The notes beneath the pieces were generated by a model. It did no database searches, was not told where the DNA came from, and saw nothing but the letters and a program-made list of their open reading frames with translations. The translations under genes were made by a program, and so were the position numbers. Below are positions 37,631 to 50,606 of a stretch of 64,000 nt of DNA, piece after piece. The stretch comes from Ptychodera flava (taxonomy: Eukaryota; Hemichordata; Enteropneusta; Ptychoderidae): assembly GCF_041260155.1 (NCBI RefSeq), contig NW_027248277.1, positions 2,268,501-2,332,500 of the forward strand. Reading direction: 5' to 3'. Numbering within the stretch: the first letter of the stretch is position 1; each line of letters opens with the position of its first letter.

Positions 37631-39170
37631 TAGTAAAATTCTGTAGTTGATACATTGAAACAGTGCAGTGAAAAATTTGTCAACAGTTACAGCTAATGTC
37701 CCTTTAAATGAAAACAAAATTTACAATGTATGATGTTGGTGTTATTGTATGGATTGTCTATTTAAAACTGTAATCATCATTTAAGAAGAGTATCTAAAGC
37801 CTGGGATCTAAATATTTATCTTATTGACAAAACAATGCAAATACATATTATGTGTAGGAACTCATAATCTGCGAACCCTCTCCGGCTACGAAGTATGCTG
37901 TGTTTCCTCTGAAGTGTAGTGCACACGGTAATAAAGTAGTCAACAGTACCTAATCTTACACAAACTTGAATAAACAAACAAACGAACGAACAAACAACAA
38001 CTGAACATATGGATTGCAGAAATCAGGTGTACTTATGGTACATACTAAATACAAATTAAGGAACCCTGGTGTTTCCAAAGAGAGACTGGAACATTTCAAG
38101 ATATTTAGTTCAGAAACAGTTAAAGTTTGGTAGGACTAGTTTGAGGTTTGATGTACATGACATAATTAAATACAAAGGAAACAACGTAATCACATTCAAT
38201 AACTATTGAATACTTTATTTTAAACATTTATCTCATTTCAGATACCTTGAAATCTTACATTACGAAACAAAAACACTAAATAACTTAAGAATAGAGTCAC
38301 CAAGTAATTACAGGTTACACAAGGAAAATTGAACGCCATGCAAATTGGCATTTAGAGGACGAGTGGGTGCAGCTTTACCTTTAGACTGGGGACACAATAA
38401 ATGATGTATATAATGTCAAAGAGATAAGACCAAGGAATTGTGAAATGAAAATATAATCTTTTACTGAAACAATATACATTTAGAAGTCTATGTAGTCAGT
38501 CAAAACAAGCCTAATGTTTTGTCAAAATAATGTTCCCTGCCATTGAATGAAAATTGTTGAACACTATACATAAATACTTCTGCTAACTTTCATTATAAGA
38601 AGCCTGTAAGAAAGACCACAACAAAAATCATGGCTACAAAATATTAAAAGGACACTAAAACAAAAACGTATATGGTTCTACAATGTACACACTTCAGTTT
38701 CTGTGGGAAATATTTTAGTATTCACAGTATTGAAATACTAGCATTCAGTGTTGAGTCATACTTTTCAAATTTAATATCAAATTACCAATTACAACCAAAT
38801 GCACCGTTGGACAATTGTAGCATTACACGCTTGAAGGCATCAATAATGATGAGATTATTAGAAATTGTCAACAGTGAAATGTCACGTGACAGAATTAACA
38901 TAGAATGCGCCTTGGGGATAGACATTTAATTCAAGCTCTCATTTCTTTACAATCCTTTCCCAGTCTTCCACTCGTTGCAGATCATTATAAAGATCTCTGA
39001 GCGAGAAAAAACTTTCACAGCTTTTCTTTCTCAAAAATGGAAACATTTATTTTTCCCTTTAGAGTTAAAATAAAGGTGGGGCAATTCAGAATCACAATCA
39101 TTGTTTTCAATGACAAATGTGAACATTTTACGTTTGATTGAGTGTGAGCAGGCTACAAACATTCCTGGGT
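37631..39170. other. 3' flank of zinc-finger copy D
   Basis: Matches the flank of A and E, and shares with B the loss of the A segment 1195-1690. Non-coding. Minus-strand AATAAA at 39046-39051 is a candidate poly(A) signal. Confidence 0.6.
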
Positions 39171-40398
39171 CTACCTGTTGTGTATTCTGGTGTGTTTAAA
39201 TAGATTTTCCCTCAGTTTACATCGATATCCACATACATCACATTGCCAGGGTTTTTCATCACTGTGTACAGACTTAACATGTGAAGTTAGTGTACGTTTT
39301 AGCCTAAAAACACGTGGGCAAAGATCGCATTTGAGTGTTGGTTCACTATGAGTTAAGGCATGCAATCGTAAATTAGTACTCCTCTTAAACTGGCGTCCAC
39401 AAATATCACACAGATATTCAGGCTTAGCACAGTCCCTAATACAATGATTGCGATATTCAGATCTGACGTTGAAATTTTCTTGCATATTTTACAAGTGTAT
39501 TTCCTGGAAAGTTCACCATGGATTTCTAAATGGGTTTTCAAATCTGTCTTACTATAAAATTTCTTGTCGCAATAGGAACATCTAAATTTGTGTTCTAAGT
39601 GAACAATCTTCAAATGGTTTAACATATGTGTTCGTGTATCAAACGTTTCACCACACTCTGTACAGACAGCTGAAACTTTACTGTGTGAATGCTTTTCATG
39701 AGTTCTTTTGATCCCTTGTTTTGTAAACCTCAGAGTCACAATATCTACACTTGAACTTTCTTTCAATGTGGGTGTTTTTGTGATTATTTAACGCAATGCG
39801 ATTGGAAAAGACATGCTTGCACACGTCACATTCAATGCACCATTTGAGTGTTTAAGGAATTTGTGTCTTGATCTTGATGAGCAACTCATGAATATTCGAT
39901 CACAATACCTGCATGGAAACACTGGTATCTGTTCTGCATGAGAATCAACCATGTGATTTTGCCAATCCTTCAGTAGAAAGTCTATTCCACAATACTTACA
40001 TTTCTGTCTGGCACAAATGCCCAATGACAGATGTAAACTCAATCCTTCCTCTGTTTTATAACCCTTACCACATTTCTCACAATTATAAGATTTATCACCA
40101 ATCATGGCTTTTCGTATTCTCTCTTTGTGGGTTTCTAACTCTTTGTCTGTCATGGGCGGCTTTTTGGCGCGCTCATATTTTTTTCTCACACGCTTAGGTT
40201 TTTCAATTCTACTCATTGAGGACACATTGCAACTTGTGGCCAAAGTATTTGTTTGATTAGTGTCATCACTTATGGAGTTGTCGTCATCACTCGTTTCATC
40301 ATTTTCTGTGTCTCTGTTTCCGTGGTAACTAGATCCTAAGTTTGACGTTGATGCATCAGGAGAGCAGCTTTCCTTCTCGCCACCATTCTGTAGAGCAG
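39171..40398 (-). pseudogene. Zinc-finger copy D, exon 3 (frame disrupted)
   Basis: The 11-finger exon of the B/C type, 1228 bp long. Three one-base changes break the frame: one lost near 39835 (after finger 4 begins, FECDVC), one gained near 39731 (finger 5) and one lost near 39475 (finger 8). Everything between is clean and most finger residues are kept; finger 3 has Arg at helix position +6, unlike A, B and C. Splice acceptor and stop are intact. This is a young pseudogene, or a working gene damaged by sequencing error. Confidence 0.75.
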
Positions 40399-40689
40399 CT
40401 GAAAGAAAATCACGGAGAATGAATGGTTAATGCAAAACTAGTGTAAAATATGCCATCTACTCACAGCAAAATGACAGTTTTGTATTTGTCAATTCCAGTA
40501 TTATTAAAGTAGTTCATCCCAATGTATGACATATTATAGCATATATGGACATAACAGATGTTGGTAGAAGATCATTTTAGCCTTGTTTATAGACAGAACC
40601 AATGAAGAAAAAACAAAAGGATTCAAGGCATTAACAATTTGTTTATGCCTTGCATTATCAATGTGCAGCATCTGAAAGGCTTTCAGCTT

Positions 40690-41275
40690 ATTGATTGGCA
40701 GATTAATATTCACATTAATAAATATCTTGAAAATAGAGAACTATCTACACCATAACCTTAGCCTTAGATTTTTAAGTAGCGGTGAATAAATACAATCTGC
40801 CAATCAGCTATATCCAGAATTATATTGACATTAATAAATATCTACTAAATAACCAATGGCCTTAACAATAGCTTTACACTAAGACTTTTTAAGTAGCAGT
40901 GAATAATTACAATCTGCCAATCAGCTATATCCAGAATTATATTTACATTAATAAATATCTACTAAATAACCAATCGCCTTATAACAATAGCTTTACACTA
41001 AGATTTTTTAAGTAGCAGTGAATAATTACAATCTGCCAATTAGCTATATCCAGAATTATATTGACATTGATAAATATCTACTAAATAACCAATCGCCTTA
41101 TAACAATAGCTTTACACTAAGACTTTTTAAGTAGCAGTGAATAATTACAATCTGCCAATCAGCTATATCCAGTTTTATATTCACATTAATAAATATCTAC
41201 TAAATAACCAATGGCTTTAACAATAGCTTTACACTAAGACTTTTTAAGTAGAAGTAAATAATTACGATAGCTATA
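40690..41275. repeat. Minisatellite of ~120-bp units, intron 2 of D (about 5 copies)
   Basis: Same unit as in B and C. Individual units differ by a few substitutions and a loss of tata in two of them (ggccttaacaat). Confidence 0.8.
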
Positions 41276-41575
41276 TCCAAACTGCTGCACATTGTTCCAT
41301 ATAAGATGACGAGCTTAAGATAGTTATAGTGAGGTGCAAACCTCTGCATATCTCATTGTGAGTTGATATAACGATTGCCAAATAAAGATGAACACTGCTG
41401 TTATAAGTGGTTTGATTGAAAAAAGTATTGTAATTTCCATCATTTCACACAAAACCTGAAAAGATGCCAATTAACTCAATAAAATACTTTGCTTGGCTCC
41501 AAGCTTTGGTTTTCAGCTGTGCAATTGTAATGTTAACGAAATTCCATGAAGGATGAAAATGATAAATAAACTAAC

Positions 41576-42197
41576 CTATAGGACTATTTTGATGACAGCT
41601 CTCCTGACTTTTCAACTTTCCAAAAAACTCTGCCCCTTCCAACTCCATCTGGTTTTGCAGAGTTTCTTCACATGATCCAATTTCTGTATAGGTTTGGTTG
41701 GTATCTGGATCACAAGTTTTTCTGCCATTGTTTAGTCCATTTATATCTCCTATGCCATCATTCAATTTAGCTACTTGTGTATCCATGTTTGATTGTTGTC
41801 GATTGATATTGATACCTTCTTCAACCATGACACTGTCTCCTGATTGGCTATTATTGTCAGCCATATTGACATCATTTTGCGAATCAATAGTTTCCCTTGT
41901 GATGTTGGTGAAGGAATTCTGCTTCAAAAGTACACCTTCATTCTTTGTAAAAATGTCACGATTTCTATTGTCTCTATTATAAGTATCCGTCGACGGTTCA
42001 ACTATCGTATGTGTACCGTTACTTTGAAAAGTAGCTGTAGGACACAGTGCGACATTCACATCACCTGGTTTTACTTTCAGTCCAGTTGTGAGAAATTCTC
42101 TGACAAAGTCTTGACTTCCAATATACTGAGATGACAGCCCATCTTCAGAGACAATGACAAAGACTTTGCAAGCAAACTTCTCCAGTAAATCTTTACA
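41576..42197 (-). CDS. Zinc-finger copy D, exon 2 (intact)
   Basis: 622 bp, phase 0 at entry and phase 1 at exit. It is open from CKDLLEKFACK through VFVIVSEDG to SPIG. It gives the reference form of the B/C/D exon 2: conserved module, then a linker rich in Asn, Asp, Ser and Gln (TYNRDNRNRD, INRQQSNMD). Exon 3 of the same copy is frame-disrupted, so the full product would be truncated. Confidence 0.8.
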
Positions 42198-42857
42198 CTA
42201 AAGAAGAAAACGACAGAAGAAAAGATTGGATGGTTGATTCGAAGAGAATAGTTGTGATATAAATGTACACATCATTGTCAAATGCAAGTTTGAAGTTGTA
42301 TCAAAACAATTCTCTACTCTTTGATTTCATAAAGCTTTATATATTATCTGCATTGCCATTGGAATGACGTCTAGAAAGTTTCAAGAAATTCACATATTGA
42401 CTGTGATGGTTGAACAACCAAAGGTTAGACAGTTGGTAGACATTGATACTGAAATGTACAGGGCCTCAAACTTACTGGTACCCTACGTACAATGTCACGC
42501 ATGGCTTAATGATTAATTCTGTTGAAATATTTTAAAATAATGGCCATGGTCAGATTGAAGCATTCCAAGAGGAGTTTTCAAGTATCATGCCCCGAGCTGC
42601 CCTGTTTACTGCATCATTACATTTTGGGGGCTAATGAGGGGTGTGTAGGGCTGCCACGTAACCACTACTGACCGGAAGCTAACTTCCGTAGTCATGGTAA
42701 TGAGTTTCATTTTAATAGCCATCTGAAATTCCTATTGTTCATTCATATGATGCAGACGTGTTATGCCTCTCTCAGTTTCTCGAAAGTGTTTGTACTGAGA
42801 CAAGTTCAATGAAGCCTAAGTTCAACAACGTATGGGTAATGAATCTTACGTTCTATC

Positions 42858-45800
42858 ATAGGGTACAGGGGAAAGTCCGCTGGGGTGGGGAGGAAGGTGT
42901 TGTTTGTGCAACGGTTTACCTTATTTGATTTTATTAATTTTGACGGTGATAAATCAAATAAAGAGTTCAACTCCACACCGTCTGACTGCTTTATTATTGC
43001 CGACAAGTCCTTATCTCCTCTCCAACTTGTGTATACACCACTGTAATTGCTCCGAAAACATTGCCAACTTGCTAATCCGCTGTCCGTATCAGAGGATTAA
43101 GTGATTGAGTCAACACCACAGCCGTCCCACACGCATTAAAAATAAGGAAAGGGTTGAAGATCTCAGACACAGTGTCACAAAACAACGCAAATCTGGGCAG
43201 ATGTAGAAGTCAATCAAAATTTAACGACTATCAAAAGCATCGCTATACCGATGAACTGCTACATGCCGAAGTACACCGTCTAAAATGGTCATCTTGAGCC
43301 AAAAAACCAACCTACATTTTTGAGTCAGTCATGGTCCGATGTCATCCGTAAAAGCGGAAGTCGGAAGTAGAACCTTTTGACCTCAAATCTGTTTATTTCC
43401 AGTCCAGAAGTAAACATATTTCCCATGATGCGTTTGATGTTATATAATAATCGCAATCATACCAATCCAAAGTCCAATAACACTAGGTCGGAATTCGTAA
43501 ATGTAAAAGTAAAATGTAAAAGTTCGTATATCATGCTATGAGCATGCTACACCCCACGGCCGGTTGAGGTCGTGGCCGTAAAGTGTAAAATGTTTCCCGA
43601 CATTTCAAGCTCTGAGTCTGACTTTTTTCCCGGTAATTTTTCTCAATTTTTCTCTCTATGCATGTACACCGGTAGACTTGGTTCAAGCCTGTGATTTGTG
43701 AATGTTTGAGTGGAGTGAACGCAATGATTTGTATTTTGCTTTCATGTGAAACGCGCGCGTGAGTGGACGCGATGAGTAGGGTGAACGCGATGAGTGGAGT
43801 GAACGCTATACAGCGGAGTTTCACCCGGAATCACGGCAGAAACTAACTCACTACTGCGCAGACTCAAACGTGACGCATTCAATCGCTGGGAAAACCTGGC
43901 GTGAGCTGCCAAATTCCGGATAGGTTTGTACGAAATAGGAGAGACACAAAAGAAACTATTATAAATGATTTTATTTTTTTTAAATTCACCGACTTGAACC
44001 AAGTCTAGTACACCGGCAACCCCAGGCACCTGTGGGTCAATCGAGGTGGTAGCTTCTTCAGCCACAGAAAAGGAGAAATATTTTCTCCTTGTAGCGAGGC
44101 TCGGACAGCATCAACCGAACGAACACCGCTGCAGGCAGCTCAATATAGATTGATGTATGTCAGTATTATACACTATCTGTATTATTCGATGCCACCATCG
44201 ATGCATCGTCACAGGACATCTAGCGTCTATCGTAAACGTAGTACACCGTCATCGACTGTGACCGACTCGTTTGCCCGGCCTCCCCGCTAATACATAAACG
44301 ACTATCCATACCAATGAAGTTCTCACCTACCGGTATTCCAAAAGAACCTCCACCATGTGCACATCGTATCAGCAAAACATCGTCAATGGCGAGGAAACAC
44401 GACTTAGACTTTCTAGTATTACCCCTGGTATTACCAGGCTTGCGAATTTGATTACATTTTCTTGCCTGTTCTCGTTTTAAAATCTTATTGTGTTTTTTCC
44501 CTTCCGCGTCCATGTCTATGATGTCAAGCGTAAGTTATAGTATTTTCCTCAAAGACGGACAGCCCTCGCTTCAGTTTCCGAGAACTAGATGGATAAAATC
44601 ATCAACCTTTTGTTTAGTTTTTTGTTTGTTAAGGTACTGTTTCTTCAAGCATGCCTTTCAATAAAAACGATTTCATGGTATTTGATACATCGTCTGTGTA
44701 TGTATTCTGTCTGTAAAAACGTCAGCGGCTGCGTTTAGGTTGTTGCGCGGCACAACAGAGGGTCCACGCTGACTTTTATATATTTTCGCTGTATTGTTAT
44801 GCACTTTCCATCATTATCATTCTTCAAACATGCAACTCAACGACGGCAGCACATAATATGAATGAACTAAAAGCATGGACTTAGCTTTTTAAAGTCCTAG
44901 GGTAGGAAAATGCAGTCAGGAACTTAATCTATATCATCAAAAATTTTGTAACGTAACGGTTGGTGTTCTCCTTCAGGCCGTTCAGATTTATTTTAATTTT
45001 TTCTGAGCTGTCTCTCCATATGGCTGTTGATATTGACTTTTTTTAACTTTTCTACATTTTCTCTCCTGATCGGTCGGACGGTAGCCTAGTTGATTTCATC
45101 ACAGACAAGATTTCAGGTTTCCGATTTTTTCCCAATATTTTCTCTCCATAACCGATCGCGCAAGGTCGTGGCTGCCAGTGTAAAGATTTGAATTTTCACA
45201 TGTTTCTCAACGACCGTCGCTTTCAGGTATATTCGACTTCATTTTCTGTCCACGGCCGGTTGAGGTCGTGGCCGTAAATTGTTAAATGTTTCCTGACATT
45301 TCAAGCTTTGAGTCTGACTATTTTCCCGGTAATTTTTCTCAACGATCGGTCGTGAGGTCGTGGCTGTAAAGCCCGACATTTTCTCAATGATCAGTCATGA
45401 GGTCATGAGGTTATAGCTTTCAGGATTTGACTTTCTTTCAGGATTTGACTTTTTTTTCCTGGTTATTTTTCTCAACGACCGGTCGCGAGGTTGTGGCTTT
45501 CAGGTTTTCGACTTTTTTCAGTAATTTTTCTCATTTGCCGGTCACTAGGGAGCTCCTTTACCGTTTATTTATGAATAATAAGTTGTTTACCTTCCTGTTT
45601 ATTTACGAATTCATTAATATTTTAAGCGTCCACTAGTTTTATGGACGACATCGTGACACTGCGTCTGAGATCTTCAACCCTTTCCTTATTTTAATGCGTG
45701 TGGGACGGCTGTGGTGTTGACTCAATCACTTAATCCACTGATACGGACAGCGGATTAGCAAGTTGGCAATGTTTTCGGAGCAATTACAGTGGTGTATACA

Positions 45801-45974
45801 CAAGTTAGAGAGGAGATAAGGACTTGTCGGTAATAATAAAGCAGTCAGACGGTGTAGAGTTGAACTCTTTATTTGAAATATCACAGTCAAAATTAATAAA
45901 ATCAAATAAGGTAAGGCCGTTGCACAAAACAAACCTTCCTCCCCACCCCAGGGGACTTTCCCCTGTACCCTGTG
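42858..45974. mobile_element. 3.1-kb DNA transposon with TIRs of roughly 330 bp, intron 1 of D
   Basis: The left end (AGGGTACAGGGGAAAGTCC) and its complement at the right continue as matching inverted repeats for about 330-350 bp. Direct repeats GTTCTATC lie at 42850-42857 and 45975-45982. Copy C shows the empty site as acgttctatctgg. An 8-bp (or 7-bp) duplication fits hAT or P-type elements, though such long TIRs are unusual for hAT. No transposase is recognised inside. The interior has repeats of a ggtcgtggc-containing sequence near 43550-43640 and 45130-45550. Confidence 0.8.
44331..44513 (-). CDS. Possible captured or transposon exon of 61 codons
   Basis: Inside the long-TIR element, minus strand. 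ATG is followed by a Lys/Arg-rich start (MDAEGKKHNKILKREQ) and the frame stays open to a strong donor ACCG|gtaggtgag that would end the exon in phase 0. I recognise no domain and cannot identify a following exon. It could be a first exon of a transposase or a picked-up host exon, or chance. Confidence 0.25.
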
Positions 45975-46572
45975 GTTCTATCTGGAGGTGGATTTTTTCC
46001 GTATATGTATTTTAAAATTTTCTCAAAATCACCCAACAATTAATTTAACCACCCAAAAATTCGGCGTTATTCAAAATCAGAAATCATGATCTAATGATTC
46101 TGTTTCATCATGGCTTTTTTTAGTCAGCGCAGTTAGGGGTATGGATGGCAGTCTCTCAGACCACTCTGCCGCCCAAAATATAATGGTACAGTGCGCGGGA
46201 TAGCTCTGTGTCACCAAGCTATGTGTCAGTGGTTGTGGAGTTTTTAGACGGAATTGCCCCTTCACCGTGCTGGAGTTGAAAAATCTGCTCGACCTAATTT
46301 GCATTGGAATGCGCATCATGGTGGCGAAACAAATAGGCACATTATACAGATATGCGATAGCGTACTCGACCCCGGAGTCCTTTTCGTCGGGGAGCCAGGA
46401 ACCATCCTTATCATGTCATGTACAACAAACTTCAATATTTAATAAAACCAAAAGGTTTGCAAATGTCCTTAAAAGAACACTTAATAACACAAGGGCAGTG
46501 ATCGAACTGTGCACTTTATAATAGCTGCACTGTTGTATAGCCCTGAGTACCGTGCTGTGTGTTCCGGGCGTT

Positions 46573-46706
46573 ACACGGCCCCCACCACATGTGGTGGGGG
46601 CCGTGTTCGAGGTTTTGTTTGGGGAGGTTTTGTTTGGGTAGGTTTGTCAGACCATGGAGCTACCCAAATGCTACCAGATGTAGCTACCAAATGTAGCTCC
46701 ATGGTC
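46573..46706. repeat. Two hairpins in intron 1 of D
   Basis: 46573-46606 is identical to the 34-bp palindrome of B. gaccatggagctac at 46650-46663 pairs with its complement at 46693-46706, with a slightly longer loop than in B. Confidence 0.7.
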
Positions 46707-46953
46707 AGACCAGGTTTGCCGACCAACCCGTATACCCAGGCAAAAATCGAACAGCAGCATTGCAGCCGACTTATAACCCCATTGTTTCACTTTAACAGGC
46801 TCTGATTACCAAGCGGGGCATAAATTTGTATCGCATGGCAAATTTAGCTCACTGTACGAACGGCCGAGGTCAAGTTATATCAGTAGTAAAGATGACAACA
46901 GAGCTGTAAATTTACAGACAGTGCCGCCGAACGCTTGCATTGAATGGACTTAC

Positions 46954-47037
46954 TTCCGTAAACACTCGATTTTTCAACGTGCTTGTTAAACTTCTTGGAG
47001 GATATACAACGGCTGGTTTTGAAGAAGTCATATCCAT
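46954..47037 (-). CDS. Zinc-finger copy D, exon 1
   Basis: 28 codons, same protein as B and C exon 1, donor GAA|gtaagtcc, start context G at -3 and +4. The exon is open; exon 3 of this copy is not. Confidence 0.7.
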
Positions 47038-47689
47038 TGCTATATTTTCTTGACTGGCTATGATGTAGGAAGGTTGTGTACAAATCTAATTTCATGAAGA
47101 AAGTCACTGAGCGGCCTTTGGGTCAAGTTGCTTGACCTCTAAAGTTCTCATCGGCTTCAGATTCAGGTTCAAAATCTCTTCAGGTTTCGGATTTAACAGG
47201 ATTAGCCTTACCATTGATACGTCCATGGCATAACTATGCATTTTGGCTGAGTTTTTAAACTTTCTGAGAGTGACATCAACAAAGATAGTCTCACAAGAGA
47301 ACTTGAATAAGATTCATAAGATTCATCTAATTATTTATTAAAATGAATAATTCAGACATAGGTATAAATAGTTTAAAATTGCAAATTTGCTAATTAAGAA
47401 TATAGAATAGAGAATTTAAAGATTCAAGAATTATTCTAATATACAAGTGAAGGGTCTTTAATTAACAAACCATTGTGTTGTATCAAAGAATTAATGAATT
47501 CAGCTACAAATGAACATACAGCTTGGCCACTGATGGCGCTATTAGAGATATTGCCGACCTACTTAACTTACAATGGTCAATGCTCTTAATAAAACACAAC
47601 GTAGTACACAATATTCATGATTTAATGTAATGAAATATACATTCAGATATAAGGAAGTTTGTGTATGTGAGGGAGCATTCGTTTTTTAC
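47038..47689. promoter_or_regulatory. Proximal 5' flank of copy D
   Basis: Shared with B and C up to about 47668. CCACTGATGGCGC at 47527-47539. It ends at a G-rich junction into a LINE fragment. Confidence 0.4.
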
Positions 47690-48262
47690 GGGGAGGGGGG
47701 GGTCGGTGGAATTTGAGCGACAAATGAAATTCTATCTCAAAGCACCAAGCAATGAGAATAGAATCAATCAAAAAACTCCTCCGTTTTATTCACATGTCAA
47801 ACATGACTTCCATAAGGACAACAGTGTATGGTGTAATTGTGACTATGACTTACTCTGTAATATTTATAATATTGAACATTTACATTTTAGTAGTGGTATT
47901 TTTGATTATGTATTCCTGAGTTGATGTTTGTTTGTTACATTTTAATCCTACGGGTAGTGTATCTTTTTTCGTCTCAATTTACCTTTGTTAAGTGCCAGAA
48001 GAAGGGACCTCCCCAAAAAATCGATGTTAGAAAGAGAGGGTTCATTGATCGCATTTCTCACTTCTTTAATTCATTTTACATTACTAGTAATATTGATATC
48101 TTTAACGAATCACTGCAACTTTACAAAACAAACATCTTGGCAGTTTTGTCTGAATTTGATGATTCTTTTGTATGTTTCTTGTATTTATCATACATGCTAT
48201 GCCTGTATTGCCATTCTCCTATTGTTCAGACGGTTCTGATATGAACCCATTTTTTAACTAGT
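47690..48262 (+). mobile_element. LINE fragment, 3' part
   Basis: Same family as 21040-22245, with open pieces such as NIDIFNESLQLYKTNIL. It ends at gatatgaaccca like the fragment in C, so the insertion predates the C/D duplication. Confidence 0.75.
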
Positions 48263-48282
48263 GAAAATACGAATTAATCTAA

Positions 48283-50606
48283 AGCCCTTGCTAAATCAGT
48301 GCGCACGAAACACAAGTTATTTACCAAAATGAAAAAGAACTCTAACAATGCTCGTTACAAAACAACTTATAAATCGTACAGAAATATCCTTAGCAGGCTT
48401 CTGAAGTAAGCAAAAAGAAGTTACTATTCAAACAAATTACAGTCGGCCCAGGGAAATACAAATAAGACATGGCAAGTGATTAACGAAATTTTAAATAATT
48501 CGACAAATAACTATACCCCCCCCGCAAAATATTTTCACAGGAAAAAAAATAGTAAAAGACAGCCTCGATATTGCAAACGAATTTAATAATTTTTCTCTAC
48601 TGTCGGTATTAACCTTGCCTCACAAATCACTCCTGCAGGTGACTTTACTAGCTACCTACATGGCAACTATCAGAATTCTTTTTTCTTTCACCCTCTCACG
48701 GATCAAGATGTTTTTAATGTAATTAGGATCCTAGATCCACGTAAAGCTGTCGGTCCGGACAATATTCACCCACTGTTAATTATTCATGCTTCGCCTATTA
48801 TATCCCACCCATTTGCCCACGTAATTAATTGTTCTTTGCAGCAAGGTATCCTTCCCAATGATTTAAAGTTAGCAAAAGTTGTTCCAATTTACAAGAAGGG
48901 CTCTCCTGAAAATGTAAGCAATTACAGACCCATCTCAATTCTCCCAACTTTCATCAAAATTATCGAGTCAATTGTGAACAAACAAATTATCCGCTATCTT
49001 GAAGAAAAACACATACTTATATAATTATTGAGACACAGTTTGGGTTCCGCAAACGTTATAACACGAAATTGGCCCTCAAAGACTTAGTCACTGATATTAG
49101 CGACTGTCTAGATAAAGGTTCTCTCACCTTTGGAATATTCATCGATTTTAAAAAAGCCTTCGACACCATCAATCATGACATCTTGATTCATAAACTGCAC
49201 CACTATGGCATCAGAGGTGTTCCAGTTACACTGGTTTAAGAATTACTTGACATCCCGTCAGCAATTTGTCAACATCAATAATGTAACATCTCCTTACTCT
49301 CAGATCCAATGTGGCGTCCCACAAGGTTCAATACTCGGTCCAGTTTTATTTTTTATTTATATCAATGATATCACTAATTTTTACTAATAGGTTCCAGTTT
49401 CGACTCTTTGCAGACGACACCAATTTGTTCAAGTTTATTGATAGCAACCAAATTGACTTTATGCAAATGAATTCTGACTTCCATGAGGTTTGTAATTGGT
49501 GTCGGGCAAATAAACTTACAATTAATATTGATAAAACAAACTATATGGTTATTAAAACATCACGTAAACATGTTATTGCTAATGGGAACCTAGATATTGA
49601 TGGCCATAAAATAGAAAGTGTTCCTTCTGCAACCTATCTTGGCGTCACCCTAGATGAAAATATTACGTGGAAGGCGCACATCCAGAACGTTATCAAAATC
49701 ATTGCCCCGAAGGTTGGTATAAATTCACAACTTCGTCACTTTGTACCTAGAAATGTCCTCCTTCTGTTGTACAACTCGCTTATTCTGCCACACATCTCCT
49801 ATTGTATTGAAATCTGGGGCAATACTTTTACGACTTACCTTGAGCCATTGCATTTACTCCAAAGAAAATTACTCGCCTGATCACCTTCTCTGATTACCGT
49901 GCCCACTCTGCCCCTTTATTCAAACAACTTTGTATTTTAGACATTTTTAAACTTTGTAAATTTCACACCTGCGTTTTTGTATTTGACTTGTTACATGACA
50001 ACTATGCCCAAGACAAAGGTCGTTACGTCGACACAATTCCCCATGACTATCCTACCCGTTTTTCTATTCAAGACAACTTTTACCAACCATCAACCTCTCA
50101 CTAAGTAAACACCAAATAAGGTATGCAGCAACAAGTTTTTGGAATTCACTCCCCACTCGTATTTAACGTATAAATTGTAGACAGTCATTTAAACAAACTT
50201 TGAAAGTCCATCTACTTCATCATTAGTGGATCATGCATGATCTTCCACTACATGTATTTGACCATTAAACCTCCTGTTTCTGGTTTACCATTTTACTGAT
50301 ACAATGTATTTATTTATAAATATCAGCTAGTTTATTTGTACACGAATATTGTCCATTAACAGATTTTATGTATAATCAATTAACTTCTTTCTACCCAGAT
50401 TTGTATTCTTTATAATATTTACACAGTCAGGTCCTTGTATTAATTTCAACAGATAATTATAGCTACACTGGTCACGGTTGAGACTAGTTCTGATTGAACT
50501 ATTTCCGTGACCCCATCAGATTGAAGTTTATATAAACATTCCTCTTTTCATGTTATGTATAGTATATTCATCTGATGAAATAAACTCAACTCAACTCAAC
50601 TCAATA
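48283..50606 (+). mobile_element. 5'-truncated LINE with reverse transcriptase domain
   Basis: Starts inside ORF2 (frames reading HKLFTKMKKNSNNARY). RT motifs follow in order: YRPISILPTFIKIIESIVN (near 48920), a [15 protein letters not shown] stretch (49141-49190), [14 protein letters not shown] (near 49310), and FADDTNLF with the catalytic Asp pair (near 49410). Then come thumb and C-terminal parts to about 50220 and a (CTCAA)n tail at 50584-50606. Stops and frame changes split the ORF into at least three pieces (48836-49024, 49205-49387, 49311-49880). C has the empty site (cgaattttattttcaatg). Little or no target duplication is visible. Style fits the Jockey/CR1-related LINEs. Confidence 0.85.
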
